Shown in pieces: positions 8,306-15,749 of a DNA stretch of 21,420 nt; position 1 is the stretch's first letter, and each line of letters begins with the position of its first letter. Where the stretch lies: positions 1-21,420 of the forward strand of contig JBOHTO010000159.1 of assembly GCA_050733695.1 (NCBI GenBank), given 5' to 3'. Source of the DNA: JBOHTO01 sp050733695 (GTDB taxonomy: Bacteria; Gemmatimonadota; Gemmatimonadetes; Gemmatimonadales; Gemmatimonadaceae). Made by a program: the position numbers and the translations under genes. The notes beneath the pieces are model-generated. The model saw only the letters and a program-made list of their open reading frames with translations, did no database searches and had not been told where the DNA came from.

Positions 8306-8797
8306 TCATTCGAATTGCCGTTCACCCCGCCGCGTCGTGATGAGAACGACGCCGTTGGCTCCGCGAACCCCATACATGGACAGGGTGCTCGCATCCTTCA
8401 GGATCTCGATTCGCATGATGTCACCGGGATTTATCCAATCCAGGCCGCGTCCCGGTGAGACCGATACGGGCATGCCGTCGATGACGTACAACGGCTCGTT
8501 GTTGCCGTTGATCGATCCCTGACCCCGGATCTGGATGGCTATTCCGCCGCCGGGAAGCCGGATTACCCGCACTCCTGCCACCTGTCCTTCGAGGAGTTCC
8601 TCCAGCGTGGTGGCTGGCCGTCCGTGCAGGTCCTCGCCATCCACCACGCTGACCGACCCGGTGCCCTCTCCCACCATTGACCTCCCCGAAGCGCCGGCGG
8701 CTTCCGGAGCAGGCTCCGGAGACCGCGGCGACACGGTTCGGGCACACCCCAGCGCGATCGCTACGGCGACAAGTGTGAGTGCACGCGCGCTGGGCAT
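8306..8797 (-). CDS. Stand-alone TonB-receptor plug-domain lipoprotein
   Basis: A 163-residue protein that consists of a signal sequence, a short Pro/Ala/Ser-rich linker and a TonB-dependent receptor plug domain, with no beta-barrel. The start is the ATG at 8797, preceded by AAGGAG at good spacing, giving MPSARALTLVAVAIALGC and a probable lipidation site at Cys18. The plug is complete: TLEELLEGQVAGVRV, IRGQGSINGNNEPLYVIDGM, IMRIEILKDASTLSMYG and ANGVVLITTRRG all match the SusC-type plug. The gene lies 46 bases after susD and 56 before GH144. It might modulate the SusC pore or act as a surface glycan-binding component; no function is established from sequence. Confidence 0.85.
   Translation of the reverse strand: MPSARALTLVAVAIALGCARTVSPRSPEPAPEAAGASGRSMVGEGTGSVSVVDGEDLHGRPATTLEELLEGQVAGVRVIRLPGGGIAIQIRGQGSINGNNEPLYVIDGMPVSVSPGRGLDWINPGDIMRIEILKDASTLSMYGVRGANGVVLITTRRGERQFE
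8384..8408. repeat. 25-bp direct repeat, copy 2 (inside the plug gene)
   Basis: This is the probable parent copy of the repeat at 8239-8263. On the minus strand it encodes EILKDAST in the plug domain, where this peptide is conserved across SusC-type plugs, so its presence here is explained by function. The second copy is not. Confidence 0.75.
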
Positions 8798-8843
8798 GCT
8801 GTCAGCTCCTTGCCGGGCGCCCAGCCCGGCTCCACGGTCAGCT

Positions 8844-10724
8844 TCAGTACCCCGGGTTCTGCTGCAGCCCGGCAATCGCGACTTCCGCGGCGGGAATCGG
8901 ATACAGCTCGTGCTTCCCGACGATGAAGGCTTCGCCCGCAATGGCCATCAGTTCCTGCGCTCTGCCCTGACGAATGATGTCGAACCAGCGATGCTGTTCC
9001 ATCGCGAGTTCGGCGCGGCGCTCATTCCATATCGCCATGAGCAGCGCCTGGCCGCTCGCTGCTACCGGGGGCAGCAATGCCTGGGCCACCACGGGTATAA
9101 TCAAGGTCACCGCCGTCGACGAACCTCCCGACCCCGATACCCGTAGCACGGTCAGCACGACCGGCTGACCAGACGCCTTTGCATCGAGCGCAGCGTAATA
9201 GTCCGCGAGATCATCCACTGGCGCCCCGTCGACCGCCGTGATGATATCTGCATTGAGCACATTCACGGGCGGTGCGGTCGCGTTGCCGGGGCACCCACCG
9301 ACGCATTCGCTCTCGAAGCTCCGTAGTCCGGCCGCGTACGCAGCGTTATCCGGATCGACGAAGCGAGCGAAGACGCGGCTCGTGCCGGCCGGGAGTCCAA
9401 GAACGCTGGCGATCGAGCTCGCCATGAGCTCTGCATGGGCGCCAACGGTCACGTCACGATTCCCGCGGGCTCGGGTGCGTACCTCGTTCAGCCAGTCCAG
9501 CGCCTCTGCGGTATGTCCGGATTGCGCCGCGGCTTCTGCGCCGTTCAGCAACAGATGAGCATAGCGGATGCGACGAATGTTCACGCCACTGTTGCCAGAG
9601 CCGCCAGGATTGTCAGGGGAAACGAATACCTTCTGGTTGTAGCGATTGTTCGGCATGCTCGGGTTCAGGAACACCACCCTGCCGGAGCCATCAGGCAGCG
9701 TTTCCCAGGGATACAGAATAGTGGCCTGGAGCCGTGGGTCACCGGGCTCGTACGAGTCCTCGAGCGCAGGGGATGGCGTGTTGAAACCCCACCCGATGTT
9801 CGGAGTACCGCGCACGCCCTGCACCTGTGCGTACTGCGATGCAGCACCGGCCGGGTTGGCGCCGCCGCCAGCAATCGCCACCGTCTGTACCTCGAAGACC
9901 GATTCGGACGAGTTCTCACCCGCTGCCGTGAACAGGGTTTCGTAGTCGGGGAACAGGTCGTACACACCCGAGTTGATCACGGCCTGCGCCTGCTGGAAAG
10001 CCTCCTCGTACTCGTCCTGAAACAGGTGGACTTCTGCGAGGAGCGCCTGGGCCGCTCCCTTCGTTGCGCGACCGACATCGGCGGCTCCGTACTGCTCGGG
10101 GAGGACTGCGATCGCCTCGGTCAGGTCCTGCTCGATAAAGGCATATACTTCTTCTTCAGTCGCTCGCTGCTGCGTGAATTCGCCCGGTGTGAGCGGCTTC
10201 GTGATCAGCGGTACACCGCCGAACGCGCGCACCAGAAAGAAGTAGTAGTAGGCGCGAAGGAACTTGTTCTCGCCGATCAGGCGTTCCTGGAGCTCCGCGT
10301 CCATCGTCACGTTCGGGATGCCCTCGACCGCAACGTTCGCCCTGTAGATGCCCTTGTAATAGCCGCTCCATACTCCGGAGAATGCGATGTTCCCCGGATC
10401 GAAGGTGAGATCGTCCAGGTCGGCAAGGAAGCCCGCATCCGCCGGCGTGCTGCCCTTGGTGGCATTGTCCGATGCGATGTCCGTCACCCCGATCCAGGAG
10501 AACACATGCACCTCCCAGTTTCGGAGCATGGAGTAGGTCGCATTCGTCGCCTGGATCGCGTGGGCGGCAGTCTCGAAGAAGCTCTCCGCCGTGAGCTCCC
10601 CCCTGGGCTCGGTCGTGATGAAGTCATCGCAGGCTGTGGCTCCCAGCGCGAAGAGCAGGCCGCAGGCTCCCGCGCGGACGGCTCTGCGCGGCCGTCGATG
10701 ATTGTGTGTCGTTGAAGCTGTCAT
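8844..10724 (-). CDS. SusD-like glycan-binding lipoprotein with an inserted PDZ-like domain
   Basis: A 626-residue RagB/SusD-family lipoprotein, the surface partner of SusC. The start used is the ATG at 10724, giving a basic n-region, hydrophobic core and ALGATAC ending at Cys32, followed by DDFITTEPRGELT, the usual mature start. An ATG at 10763, behind AGGA, would add 13 residues and cannot be excluded. The tetratricopeptide-like core (WSGYYKGIYRANVAVEGIP, NKFLRAYYYFFLVRAFGGVPL, LLAEVHLFQDEYEEAF) and C-terminal NERRAELAMEQHRWFDIIRQG are typical SusD. Between LDWLNEVRTRARG and that C-terminal block, where family members usually have a short loop, about 125 residues are inserted. They contain AAGLRSFESECVGGC, ADIITAVDGAPVDDL and GQPVVLTVLRV, a PDZ pattern. 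Total length exceeds ordinary SusD by about that amount. Confidence 0.9.
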   Translation of the reverse strand: MTASTTHNHRRPRRAVRAGACGLLFALGATACDDFITTEPRGELTAESFFETAAHAIQATNATYSMLRNWEVHVFSWIGVTDIASDNATKGSTPADAGFLADLDDLTFDPGNIAFSGVWSGYYKGIYRANVAVEGIPNVTMDAELQERLIGENKFLRAYYYFFLVRAFGGVPLITKPLTPGEFTQQRATEEEVYAFIEQDLTEAIAVLPEQYGAADVGRATKGAAQALLAEVHLFQDEYEEAFQQAQAVINSGVYDLFPDYETLFTAAGENSSESVFEVQTVAIAGGGANPAGAASQYAQVQGVRGTPNIGWGFNTPSPALEDSYEPGDPRLQATILYPWETLPDGSGRVVFLNPSMPNNRYNQKVFVSPDNPGGSGNSGVNIRRIRYAHLLLNGAEAAAQSGHTAEALDWLNEVRTRARGNRDVTVGAHAELMASSIASVLGLPAGTSRVFARFVDPDNAAYAAGLRSFESECVGGCPGNATAPPVNVLNADIITAVDGAPVDDLADYYAALDAKASGQPVVLTVLRVSGSGGSSTAVTLIIPVVAQALLPPVAASGQALLMAIWNERRAELAMEQHRWFDIIRQGRAQELMAIAGEAFIVGKHELYPIPAAEVAIAGLQQNPGY

Positions 10725-10776
10725 TTGTCGCTCGCTTGCCGATGTAAGGTGGATTGGGCGCATTGTCTCGTCATCC

Positions 10777-13770
10777 TCAGAACGTGACATCGAGACCGAG
10801 CGTGATCGTGCGCGCCGGTGGGAAGACGCCACCAAAGAGGTCGAAGCCGCTCTGGATCACGCTGGCCCCGGTGAGCTCGGGGGTGTAGCCGGTATAGTCA
10901 GTGAAGTAGAACAGATTGGTTCCGTTCACATACAGGCGCGCACGCTCCGCATTCAGGTTTCCCGTCAAGGCGGGAGGCAGTGTATACCCAAGTTGCGCGT
11001 GGTGCAGCTTGAGGAAGGAGCCGTCCTCAATGAACCTGTCGGACGATTCGTAGTTATGGCCGGCGTTCGTGATGCGCGGCTCCCGGTTGCTGGTGCCCGG
11101 TCCGGTCCACCGGTCCAGGAAGGATGCTTCGAAGTTCTCGACGCCGAAGCGCATCGCCTTCTTTGCGTTGAAGACCTCGTTCCCGCTCTGCCCGCTCAGA
11201 CCGACCGAGAAATCGAATCCGAGCCATTTCGCGCCCGCGTTCATGCCGTAGATGAAGTCCGGAATCGGCGATCCGATGAAGGTCTTGTCAGCGGTGGTGA
11301 TCCTGCCATCGCCGTTCAGATCCTCGAATCTCAGGTCGCCGGGCTTCTCGGGACCGCGCTTCGGAAGGCTGGCGACCTCCTCCGCCGTCTGGAACACGCC
11401 GGCCACTCTGTAACCCCAGAAAGAACCGATCGGGTGGCCAGGGACCGTGCGGGTCGTTCGGCCAAGTGCGCCGAGGCCGGAGCCGAGAAGCTCCTCCTTG
11501 CCTGCACCGAGCGACTTCACCTCGTTGTTGATCGTCGAGCCGTTGAAGCCGACTTCGAACTCGAAGTCGTCGCCTACCACCTGCCGCCAACTGAGAACAC
11601 CCTCGAGGCCCGTGTTGAGGACCTCGGCCGCGTTCACGAACGGCTCCACGGCGACGCCGACAAAGTCCGGAATCGGGACCTGAACGAGGATGCCATCGGT
11701 GAGCCGGCGATACCAGTCGACAGTTGCGTCGAGGCGGCCGTCGAACAGCGACATGTCGGCCCCGATGTTGGTCTGCGTCGTCGTCTCCCACTGCACGCCT
11801 GGATTCGCCAACTCGATCGGTGACGCACCGAAGAAGAGCTGCTCATTCGTACCGAACACGGCGTTGAGATTTCCCGTCACTACCGGAATGCCCGGGTACT
11901 CGCCGATCTTGTCGTTGCCTATCTGACCCCAGCTTCCTCTCAGCTTGAGCGCCGAGATGCTGGGAACGTCGCTGAAGAAGGGCTCATCCGAGACGTTCCA
12001 GCCAAGCGCGAAGGACGGGAAGTAACCGTAGCGGTTCTCCGGCCCGAAGCGGGAGGAACCATCGATTCGGAGTGATGCCGTGGCGAGATACCGGTCCATG
12101 AGCGCGTAGTTCGTGCGGAACAGATAGGAAAGCATGCGCCAGTCGCGGGCTGTGTTGAAGTTCGTCTGCCCATCGGCTGCACCCGCATTGAGATACCAGA
12201 ACTCGTCTCCTTCACCGACGATGTTGACGCGTGAACCGCCCAGCCGCTCGAAGTAGAACGACTGCACTGTCATGCCGGTCAACGCTTCGATGCGATGGAT
12301 ATCCCTCGCCCAGTTGTAGTTGAGCGTGTTCTCCCACAGCCAGGTGTTGGTCTTCTCGAACTCGACGTTCAGGTCCGACTCGACGTTCTGCTGGGTCGGC
12401 GACACGACGAATACCGGCGAAAAGCTCCGGGAATCACCGTCCCTGTAGTCAAGTCCGAAGCTGGAACGGAAAGTCAGATTGCGGAAAACGTTGAAGTCCG
12501 CGAACAGGTTGCCCGTCAGACGCCGGCTCTGCTCCTCGTTCCTCGTGTAGAAGACGGTCGCAGCCGGATTCCCTGCGGATGACCGAAGGTTGGCGTTGTT
12601 GAAATCACCGTCATCGTTGCGCGGGGAGACCGTGGGGTCCGCGCGGTAGAGCACGCTCAGCACTCCCGGTGGTTGCTGCCCTTCCGTGTACGAGAAGTTC
12701 ACGTTGTGGCCGAGGAGCACGCGATCGGTGAGCTGATAATCGTTGTTCAGGCGGAGTGACAGCCGGTCGAAGTCCGACTTGGGCACGACGCCCGACTGCG
12801 TGAAGTAGTTGCCGCTGAAGTAGTATCTGATCCTGTCGGTACCACCCGCACTCGCGAGTTGATAGCTCTGTATCGGCGCACTCTCGAAGATCGCATCCTG
12901 CCAGTCGGTGCCGGCACCGACAGCATTGGGATCGGCGAAATAGGCCGGCGAGCCCTGATTGGCAGCGAGCTCGTTGGCGAGGATTGCATACTGCTGTGCG
13001 TTCACGAGATCGATCGGATCGAGAACGGACTGCGTTCCCGCGTACGCGTTGATCGTGAACTCGGTCGACCGGTCGAAGCTGCCACCCTTCGTGGTGACAA
13101 TGATGACGCCGTTGGCACCGCGCGAGCCGTAGATCGCGGTGGCGGATGCATCCTTCAACACTTCGATCGACAGGATGTCGTTCGGGTTCAGGAAATCGAT
13201 GTCGTCGAGCAGCATGCCGTCGACCACGAACAGCGGCGCCGCATTGTTCAGGGTTCCGATGCCGCGGATGCGGATGATCGCGCCCGCTCCCGGCTCGCCG
13301 GACTGGGGCGTGACCTGCACGCCCGCGACGCGGCCCTGGAGCGCCTGCGCGACCGACGGCGTGGCGACCTCGGTCAGTTCCTCACCGCTCACGCTGGCGA
13401 CCGCGCCCGTGACGTCACGACGCTGTTGCGTGCCGTAGCCGACGACGACGATCTCCTGCAGCGCCAATGCCCTCGGCTCGAGCGTGGCATTCACCACTTC
13501 TCGGCCAGCGACTGCGACTTCGAGCGGCGCGTAGCCTATGAACGAGAATACGAGCGTGTCCTCCGCCCCGGCCTGGATCACGTAGCGGCCGTTCGTCGCC
13601 GTGCGCGTACCCACGGTGGTACCCTTGACGACGACGTTCACATTCGGCATTGAACGCGCGCCCTCGGTTGATATCACGGTACCGGTGACACGTCCTTCCG
13701 TGCCCTGCGCCGAAAGGGGAGAGGTCGTGACGAGGAGCGGCAGGATGAGCGATACGATGTGTCGTTTCAT
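10777..13770 (-). CDS. SusC-like TonB-dependent outer-membrane transporter
   Basis: A 997-residue SusC/RagA-family receptor that would import glycan fragments across the outer membrane with the SusD lid. After a signal peptide (MKRHIVSLILPLLVTTSPLSAQ) come a carboxypeptidase-regulatory-like beta-sandwich (VTGTVISTEGARSMPNVNVV to LEP), the TonB-box region LQEIVVVGYGTQ, a plug (ALQGRVAGVQV, IRIRGIGTLNNAAPLFVVDG, EVLKDASATAIYGSRGANGV) and a long beta-barrel ending in ITLGLDVTF with the terminal Phe expected for barrel assembly. The start is the ATG at 13770, preceded by GAGG; the frame stays open upstream, but that stretch has no protein-like character. It lies 77 bases after lacI and 52 bases before the susD start used here. 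Confidence 0.95.
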   Translation of the reverse strand: MKRHIVSLILPLLVTTSPLSAQGTEGRVTGTVISTEGARSMPNVNVVVKGTTVGTRTATNGRYVIQAGAEDTLVFSFIGYAPLEVAVAGREVVNATLEPRALALQEIVVVGYGTQQRRDVTGAVASVSGEELTEVATPSVAQALQGRVAGVQVTPQSGEPGAGAIIRIRGIGTLNNAAPLFVVDGMLLDDIDFLNPNDILSIEVLKDASATAIYGSRGANGVIIVTTKGGSFDRSTEFTINAYAGTQSVLDPIDLVNAQQYAILANELAANQGSPAYFADPNAVGAGTDWQDAIFESAPIQSYQLASAGGTDRIRYYFSGNYFTQSGVVPKSDFDRLSLRLNNDYQLTDRVLLGHNVNFSYTEGQQPPGVLSVLYRADPTVSPRNDDGDFNNANLRSSAGNPAATVFYTRNEEQSRRLTGNLFADFNVFRNLTFRSSFGLDYRDGDSRSFSPVFVVSPTQQNVESDLNVEFEKTNTWLWENTLNYNWARDIHRIEALTGMTVQSFYFERLGGSRVNIVGEGDEFWYLNAGAADGQTNFNTARDWRMLSYLFRTNYALMDRYLATASLRIDGSSRFGPENRYGYFPSFALGWNVSDEPFFSDVPSISALKLRGSWGQIGNDKIGEYPGIPVVTGNLNAVFGTNEQLFFGASPIELANPGVQWETTTQTNIGADMSLFDGRLDATVDWYRRLTDGILVQVPIPDFVGVAVEPFVNAAEVLNTGLEGVLSWRQVVGDDFEFEVGFNGSTINNEVKSLGAGKEELLGSGLGALGRTTRTVPGHPIGSFWGYRVAGVFQTAEEVASLPKRGPEKPGDLRFEDLNGDGRITTADKTFIGSPIPDFIYGMNAGAKWLGFDFSVGLSGQSGNEVFNAKKAMRFGVENFEASFLDRWTGPGTSNREPRITNAGHNYESSDRFIEDGSFLKLHHAQLGYTLPPALTGNLNAERARLYVNGTNLFYFTDYTGYTPELTGASVIQSGFDLFGGVFPPARTITLGLDVTF

Positions 13771-13812
13771 GTTTACCAACCTCGGAAATGGTTGTGGATG
13801 CGAGACTCGACG

Positions 13813-13849
13813 GCAGCTCGATGGATCGCAGGACGCAGCTCGACGGATC
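13813..13849. repeat. Short imperfect tandem repeat between lacI and susC
   Basis: GCAGCTCGATGGATC (13813-13827) and GCAGCTCGACGGATC (13835-13849) repeat at a 22-base step with one mismatch. The second copy overlaps the first two bases of the lacI stop codon complement. No function is clear. It occupies much of the 77-base gap in front of susC, where an extra regulatory site or an RNA-processing signal could lie. Confidence 0.5.
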
Positions 13850-14978
13850 ACGGGAACGCGCAGGTCGCCCCCCCAGGTGGGTGCAACTTCCTGCCGGTTG
13901 ATGGTGGCAGCACGACCGCGACATCGGGCTCGGCACGACTGCGTGGGCCCGCCGGTGAATCGGCGTGAGCGACGATCGCGGCGCCACCGCACGAGCGGCG
14001 GACCACCAGCGCGGTATCGATTACTTCGCGAGTACGCTGATGCTGATTGCCCGACTCCACCGCGCGAAGGAGAGTTGCCACGGCCCGCCGCCCGAGCTCG
14101 CCCATGGGGACATGCACGGATGTCAGCGGAGGACTCATGTAGCGAGCGATCGGGATGTCGTCGAACCCGCCGATCGCGATGTCCTCGGGAACCCTGATCC
14201 CGGCTTCACCCAGGGCGCTCAACGCTCCGACGGCCATCGAATCGTTGGCGGCGAAGATCGCGGTAGGGCGCGATGACATCCCCACTATCGTTGCCGCTGC
14301 ACGGTGCCCACTCTCCTCGGCGAAGTCCCCCCTGAGCTCCCACGCGGCGCGGCATTCGAGACCGGCCCCCGCCAGCGCGTCCCGATAGCCGCGTGCCCGC
14401 TCGCCCGCGTCGTGGTTCCCGTCGGCGCCATTGATGATGGCGATTCGTTCGTGACCAGCGGCAATGAGGTGCCTGACAAGCGTCGCCGCGCCCCCATAGT
14501 TGTCGATGGTGACGCAGTCGAAGCCATTCACCGCTTCCGGGCTGTTGAGCAGAACGACAGGCAGGCTCTCCGACGGGTGCGGCACGGCATTGGCAGACTC
14601 GACGCCGGGAGACATGAGGATCAGCCCATCGACCCGCCCGCGCATCGTCCGCACCGCTGCTTCCACCTCGGAGCGTTCGTTGTGGGAGCTCGATACGAGC
14701 AGGTGATATCCCTCCTGCCTTGCCGCCTGGTCGATCCCTCGAATGACCTCCGAGAAGAACTCGCCATCGAGCCCAGGGAGGATGACGCCGAGCGTGGAAG
14801 CGCGCCTCGTGCTGAGGCTTCGCGCGGCGCCATTCGGCGTGTATTGGAGCGCCGCGGCGACCTCGCGAATGCGCTCGCGCGTGCGTTCGCGCACCGGCCC
14901 GCTGCTGTTGAGCACGCGGGAGACGGTGGCTACCGAGACTCCGGCTTCACGAGCCACATCCCTGATGGTGACCTTCAT
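13848..14978 (-). CDS. LacI-family transcriptional repressor
   Basis: A 376-residue LacI/GalR-family regulator. The N-terminal helix-turn-helix and hinge (VTIRDVAREAGVSVATVSRVLN, then AALQYTPNGAARSL) are followed by a periplasmic-binding-like effector domain (LGVILPGLDGEFFSEVIRGI, VDGLILMSPG, AIFAANDSMAVGALSALGE, IAIGGFDDIPIARYMSPPLT). The ATG at 14978 is preceded by GGAG 11 bases away and gives the family-typical N-terminus. The last ~45 residues, after LVVRRSCGG, are a Pro/Ala-rich tail that is longer than usual. It is the first gene of the operon and a matching palindromic operator sits just upstream, so it probably represses itself and the whole locus until a sugar such as glucose or sophorose binds. 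Confidence 0.93.
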   Translation of the reverse strand: MKVTIRDVAREAGVSVATVSRVLNSSGPVRERTRERIREVAAALQYTPNGAARSLSTRRASTLGVILPGLDGEFFSEVIRGIDQAARQEGYHLLVSSSHNERSEVEAAVRTMRGRVDGLILMSPGVESANAVPHPSESLPVVLLNSPEAVNGFDCVTIDNYGGAATLVRHLIAAGHERIAIINGADGNHDAGERARGYRDALAGAGLECRAAWELRGDFAEESGHRAAATIVGMSSRPTAIFAANDSMAVGALSALGEAGIRVPEDIAIGGFDDIPIARYMSPPLTSVHVPMGELGRRAVATLLRAVESGNQHQRTREVIDTALVVRRSCGGAAIVAHADSPAGPRSRAEPDVAVVLPPSTGRKLHPPGGATCAFP

Positions 14979-15041
14979 GGCGGACCGCTCCGGTGTGCGC
15001 GTCCACTGCGAAAGGGTCAACTCGAATCGCCCTTGCGGTCA

Positions 15042-15063
15042 GCCGGTCCTCTCTCCGACCGGC
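15042..15063 (-). promoter_or_regulatory. Hairpin in the lacI 5' untranslated region
   Basis: GCCGGTC (15042-15048) and GACCGGC (15057-15063) are perfect inverted repeats with an 8-base loop. They lie just downstream of the predicted transcription start and about 65 bases before the lacI ATG. The stem could affect mRNA stability or translation of the leader, or could extend a regulator-binding site. It is not followed by a U-run, so it does not look like a terminator. Confidence 0.45.
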
Positions 15064-15067
15064 CGGC

Positions 15068-15102
15068 TGTAAACGTTTACATTCGGTTCCGGAAACTGTC
15101 AA
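15068..15102 (-). promoter_or_regulatory. Promoter with overlapping LacI-family operator for the glycan operon
   Basis: On the minus strand a perfect -35 box, TTGACA (15102-15097), is followed 17 bases later by TAAACG (15079-15074) as a weak -10. The -10 lies inside TGTAAACGTTTACA (15081-15068), a perfect 14-bp palindrome with the central CG typical of LacI/GalR operators. A repressor bound there would block RNA polymerase. The site is about 90 bases from the lacI start. No comparable palindrome was seen before susC, so this is the only clear control point of the nine-gene operon. Confidence 0.8.
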
Positions 15103-15373
15103 GAGCCTGTGGCCGGCACCCCGCCCGGAGTCACATTTCAACTGAGGCAGGACACCAGCTGCGATTACCCGCCCGCCGAAGCATGTAATACTCCGACAGT
15201 CCCGCCTGTCATGTAAACGAGATGCCTGGCGCGGATGGGACCCGGATAATTTGGGGAACTCCGGCAGGTGCTACGTCACCTCGTCCGCGAGTGTGGAGTG
15301 TGGGTGGCGCACTCGCAAGGCCGGCGGCGGGGAGGCGCGGGGGTATGCGCCGGAGCCGGCGCCGGCCGGCCGG
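15103..15373. other. Non-coding stretch between the glycan operon and the toxin-antitoxin pair
   Basis: No gene is supported here; the reading frame of the toxin stays open into it, but codon use is random-looking and no start has a ribosome site. Two small signals are visible. The 8 bases TGTAAACG, identical to a half of the upstream LacI operator, occur at 15212-15219. GACAG and CTGTC flank 6 bases at 15195-15210. It probably contains the boundary between the core operon and acquired DNA, but no boundary repeat was found. Confidence 0.4.
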
Positions 15374-15402
15374 TTGCGCGTATGTCAGCACGGACATATC
15401 TT
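15374..15402 (+). promoter_or_regulatory. Promoter and inverted-repeat operator of the toxin-antitoxin pair
   Basis: TATGTC (15381-15386) and GACATA (15393-15398) form a perfect inverted repeat around 6 bases. It lies between a possible -35, TTGCGC (15374-15379), and a -10, TATCTT (15397-15402), spaced 17 bases. The XRE-type antitoxin is the likely ligand, giving the usual autorepression of such modules. The -10 is only 5 bases from the toxin ATG, so the message may be nearly leaderless. Confidence 0.6.
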
Positions 15403-15407
15403 GCTGG

Positions 15408-15749
15408 ATGGCTCCGAGCGACAAACCGCTGGTCTGGCTCCGCGGGGAAATCAAGACGCCGCCCTTCTCGGCGGCGGCGCGCGTGGAAGCCGGGATCCTC
15501 TTGCGGCGGTTGCAGCAAGGCGAGGGGCTCGGGATGCCGCACTCGCGGCCGATGCCGGCGCTCGGTGTCCGTTGCCACGAACTCCGGGTCCGCGATGAAC
15601 ACCGCACGTGGCGCCTCGTGTATCGGGTGGATCCGGACGCGGTGATCATCGGGGACGTGTTTGCGAAGACGACGCGGACAACGCCGGCCGGGGTGATCGC
15701 GAACTGCAAGCGACGGTTTCGGGCGTACGATGAGGCACGGGAGGCCTAG
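15408..15749 (+). CDS. RelE/HigB-type toxin (phage Gp49-like family)
   Basis: A 113-residue protein of the Gp49-like (PF05973) branch of the RelE/HigB ribosome-dependent RNase toxins. Recognisable blocks are PLVWLRGEIKTPPFSAAARVEAG, LLRRLQQGEGLGMPHSRPM, CHELRVRDEHRTWRLVYRVD and IIGDVFAKTTRTTP, followed by a basic C-terminus. The ATG at 15408 is the only reasonable start: upstream in-frame codons are not starts and lie in the operator. No Shine-Dalgarno is visible. The stop TAG is directly followed by the antitoxin ATG with no gap. Toxin-first order is the HigBA pattern. The module lies in front of an attC-like site, a common setting for stabilising toxin-antitoxin cassettes. Confidence 0.88.
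   Translation: MAPSDKPLVWLRGEIKTPPFSAAARVEAGILLRRLQQGEGLGMPHSRPMPALGVRCHELRVRDEHRTWRLVYRVDPDAVIIGDVFAKTTRTTPAGVIANCKRRFRAYDEAREA

Noticed and set aside
9435..11823. Long plus-strand open frames opposite susD and susC
   Set aside because: They overlap strongly recognisable genes on the other strand and show no family motifs or ribosome sites.
13771..13795. CAACC/GGTTG inverted repeat before susC as a second operator or attenuator
   Set aside because: The stem is only 5 bp, overlaps the ribosome-binding region, and does not resemble the strong palindrome upstream of lacI.
15212..15219. TGTAAACG, a half copy of the LacI operator, as an auxiliary operator
   Set aside because: Only one half-site is present with no matching second half, and eight bases can recur by chance.
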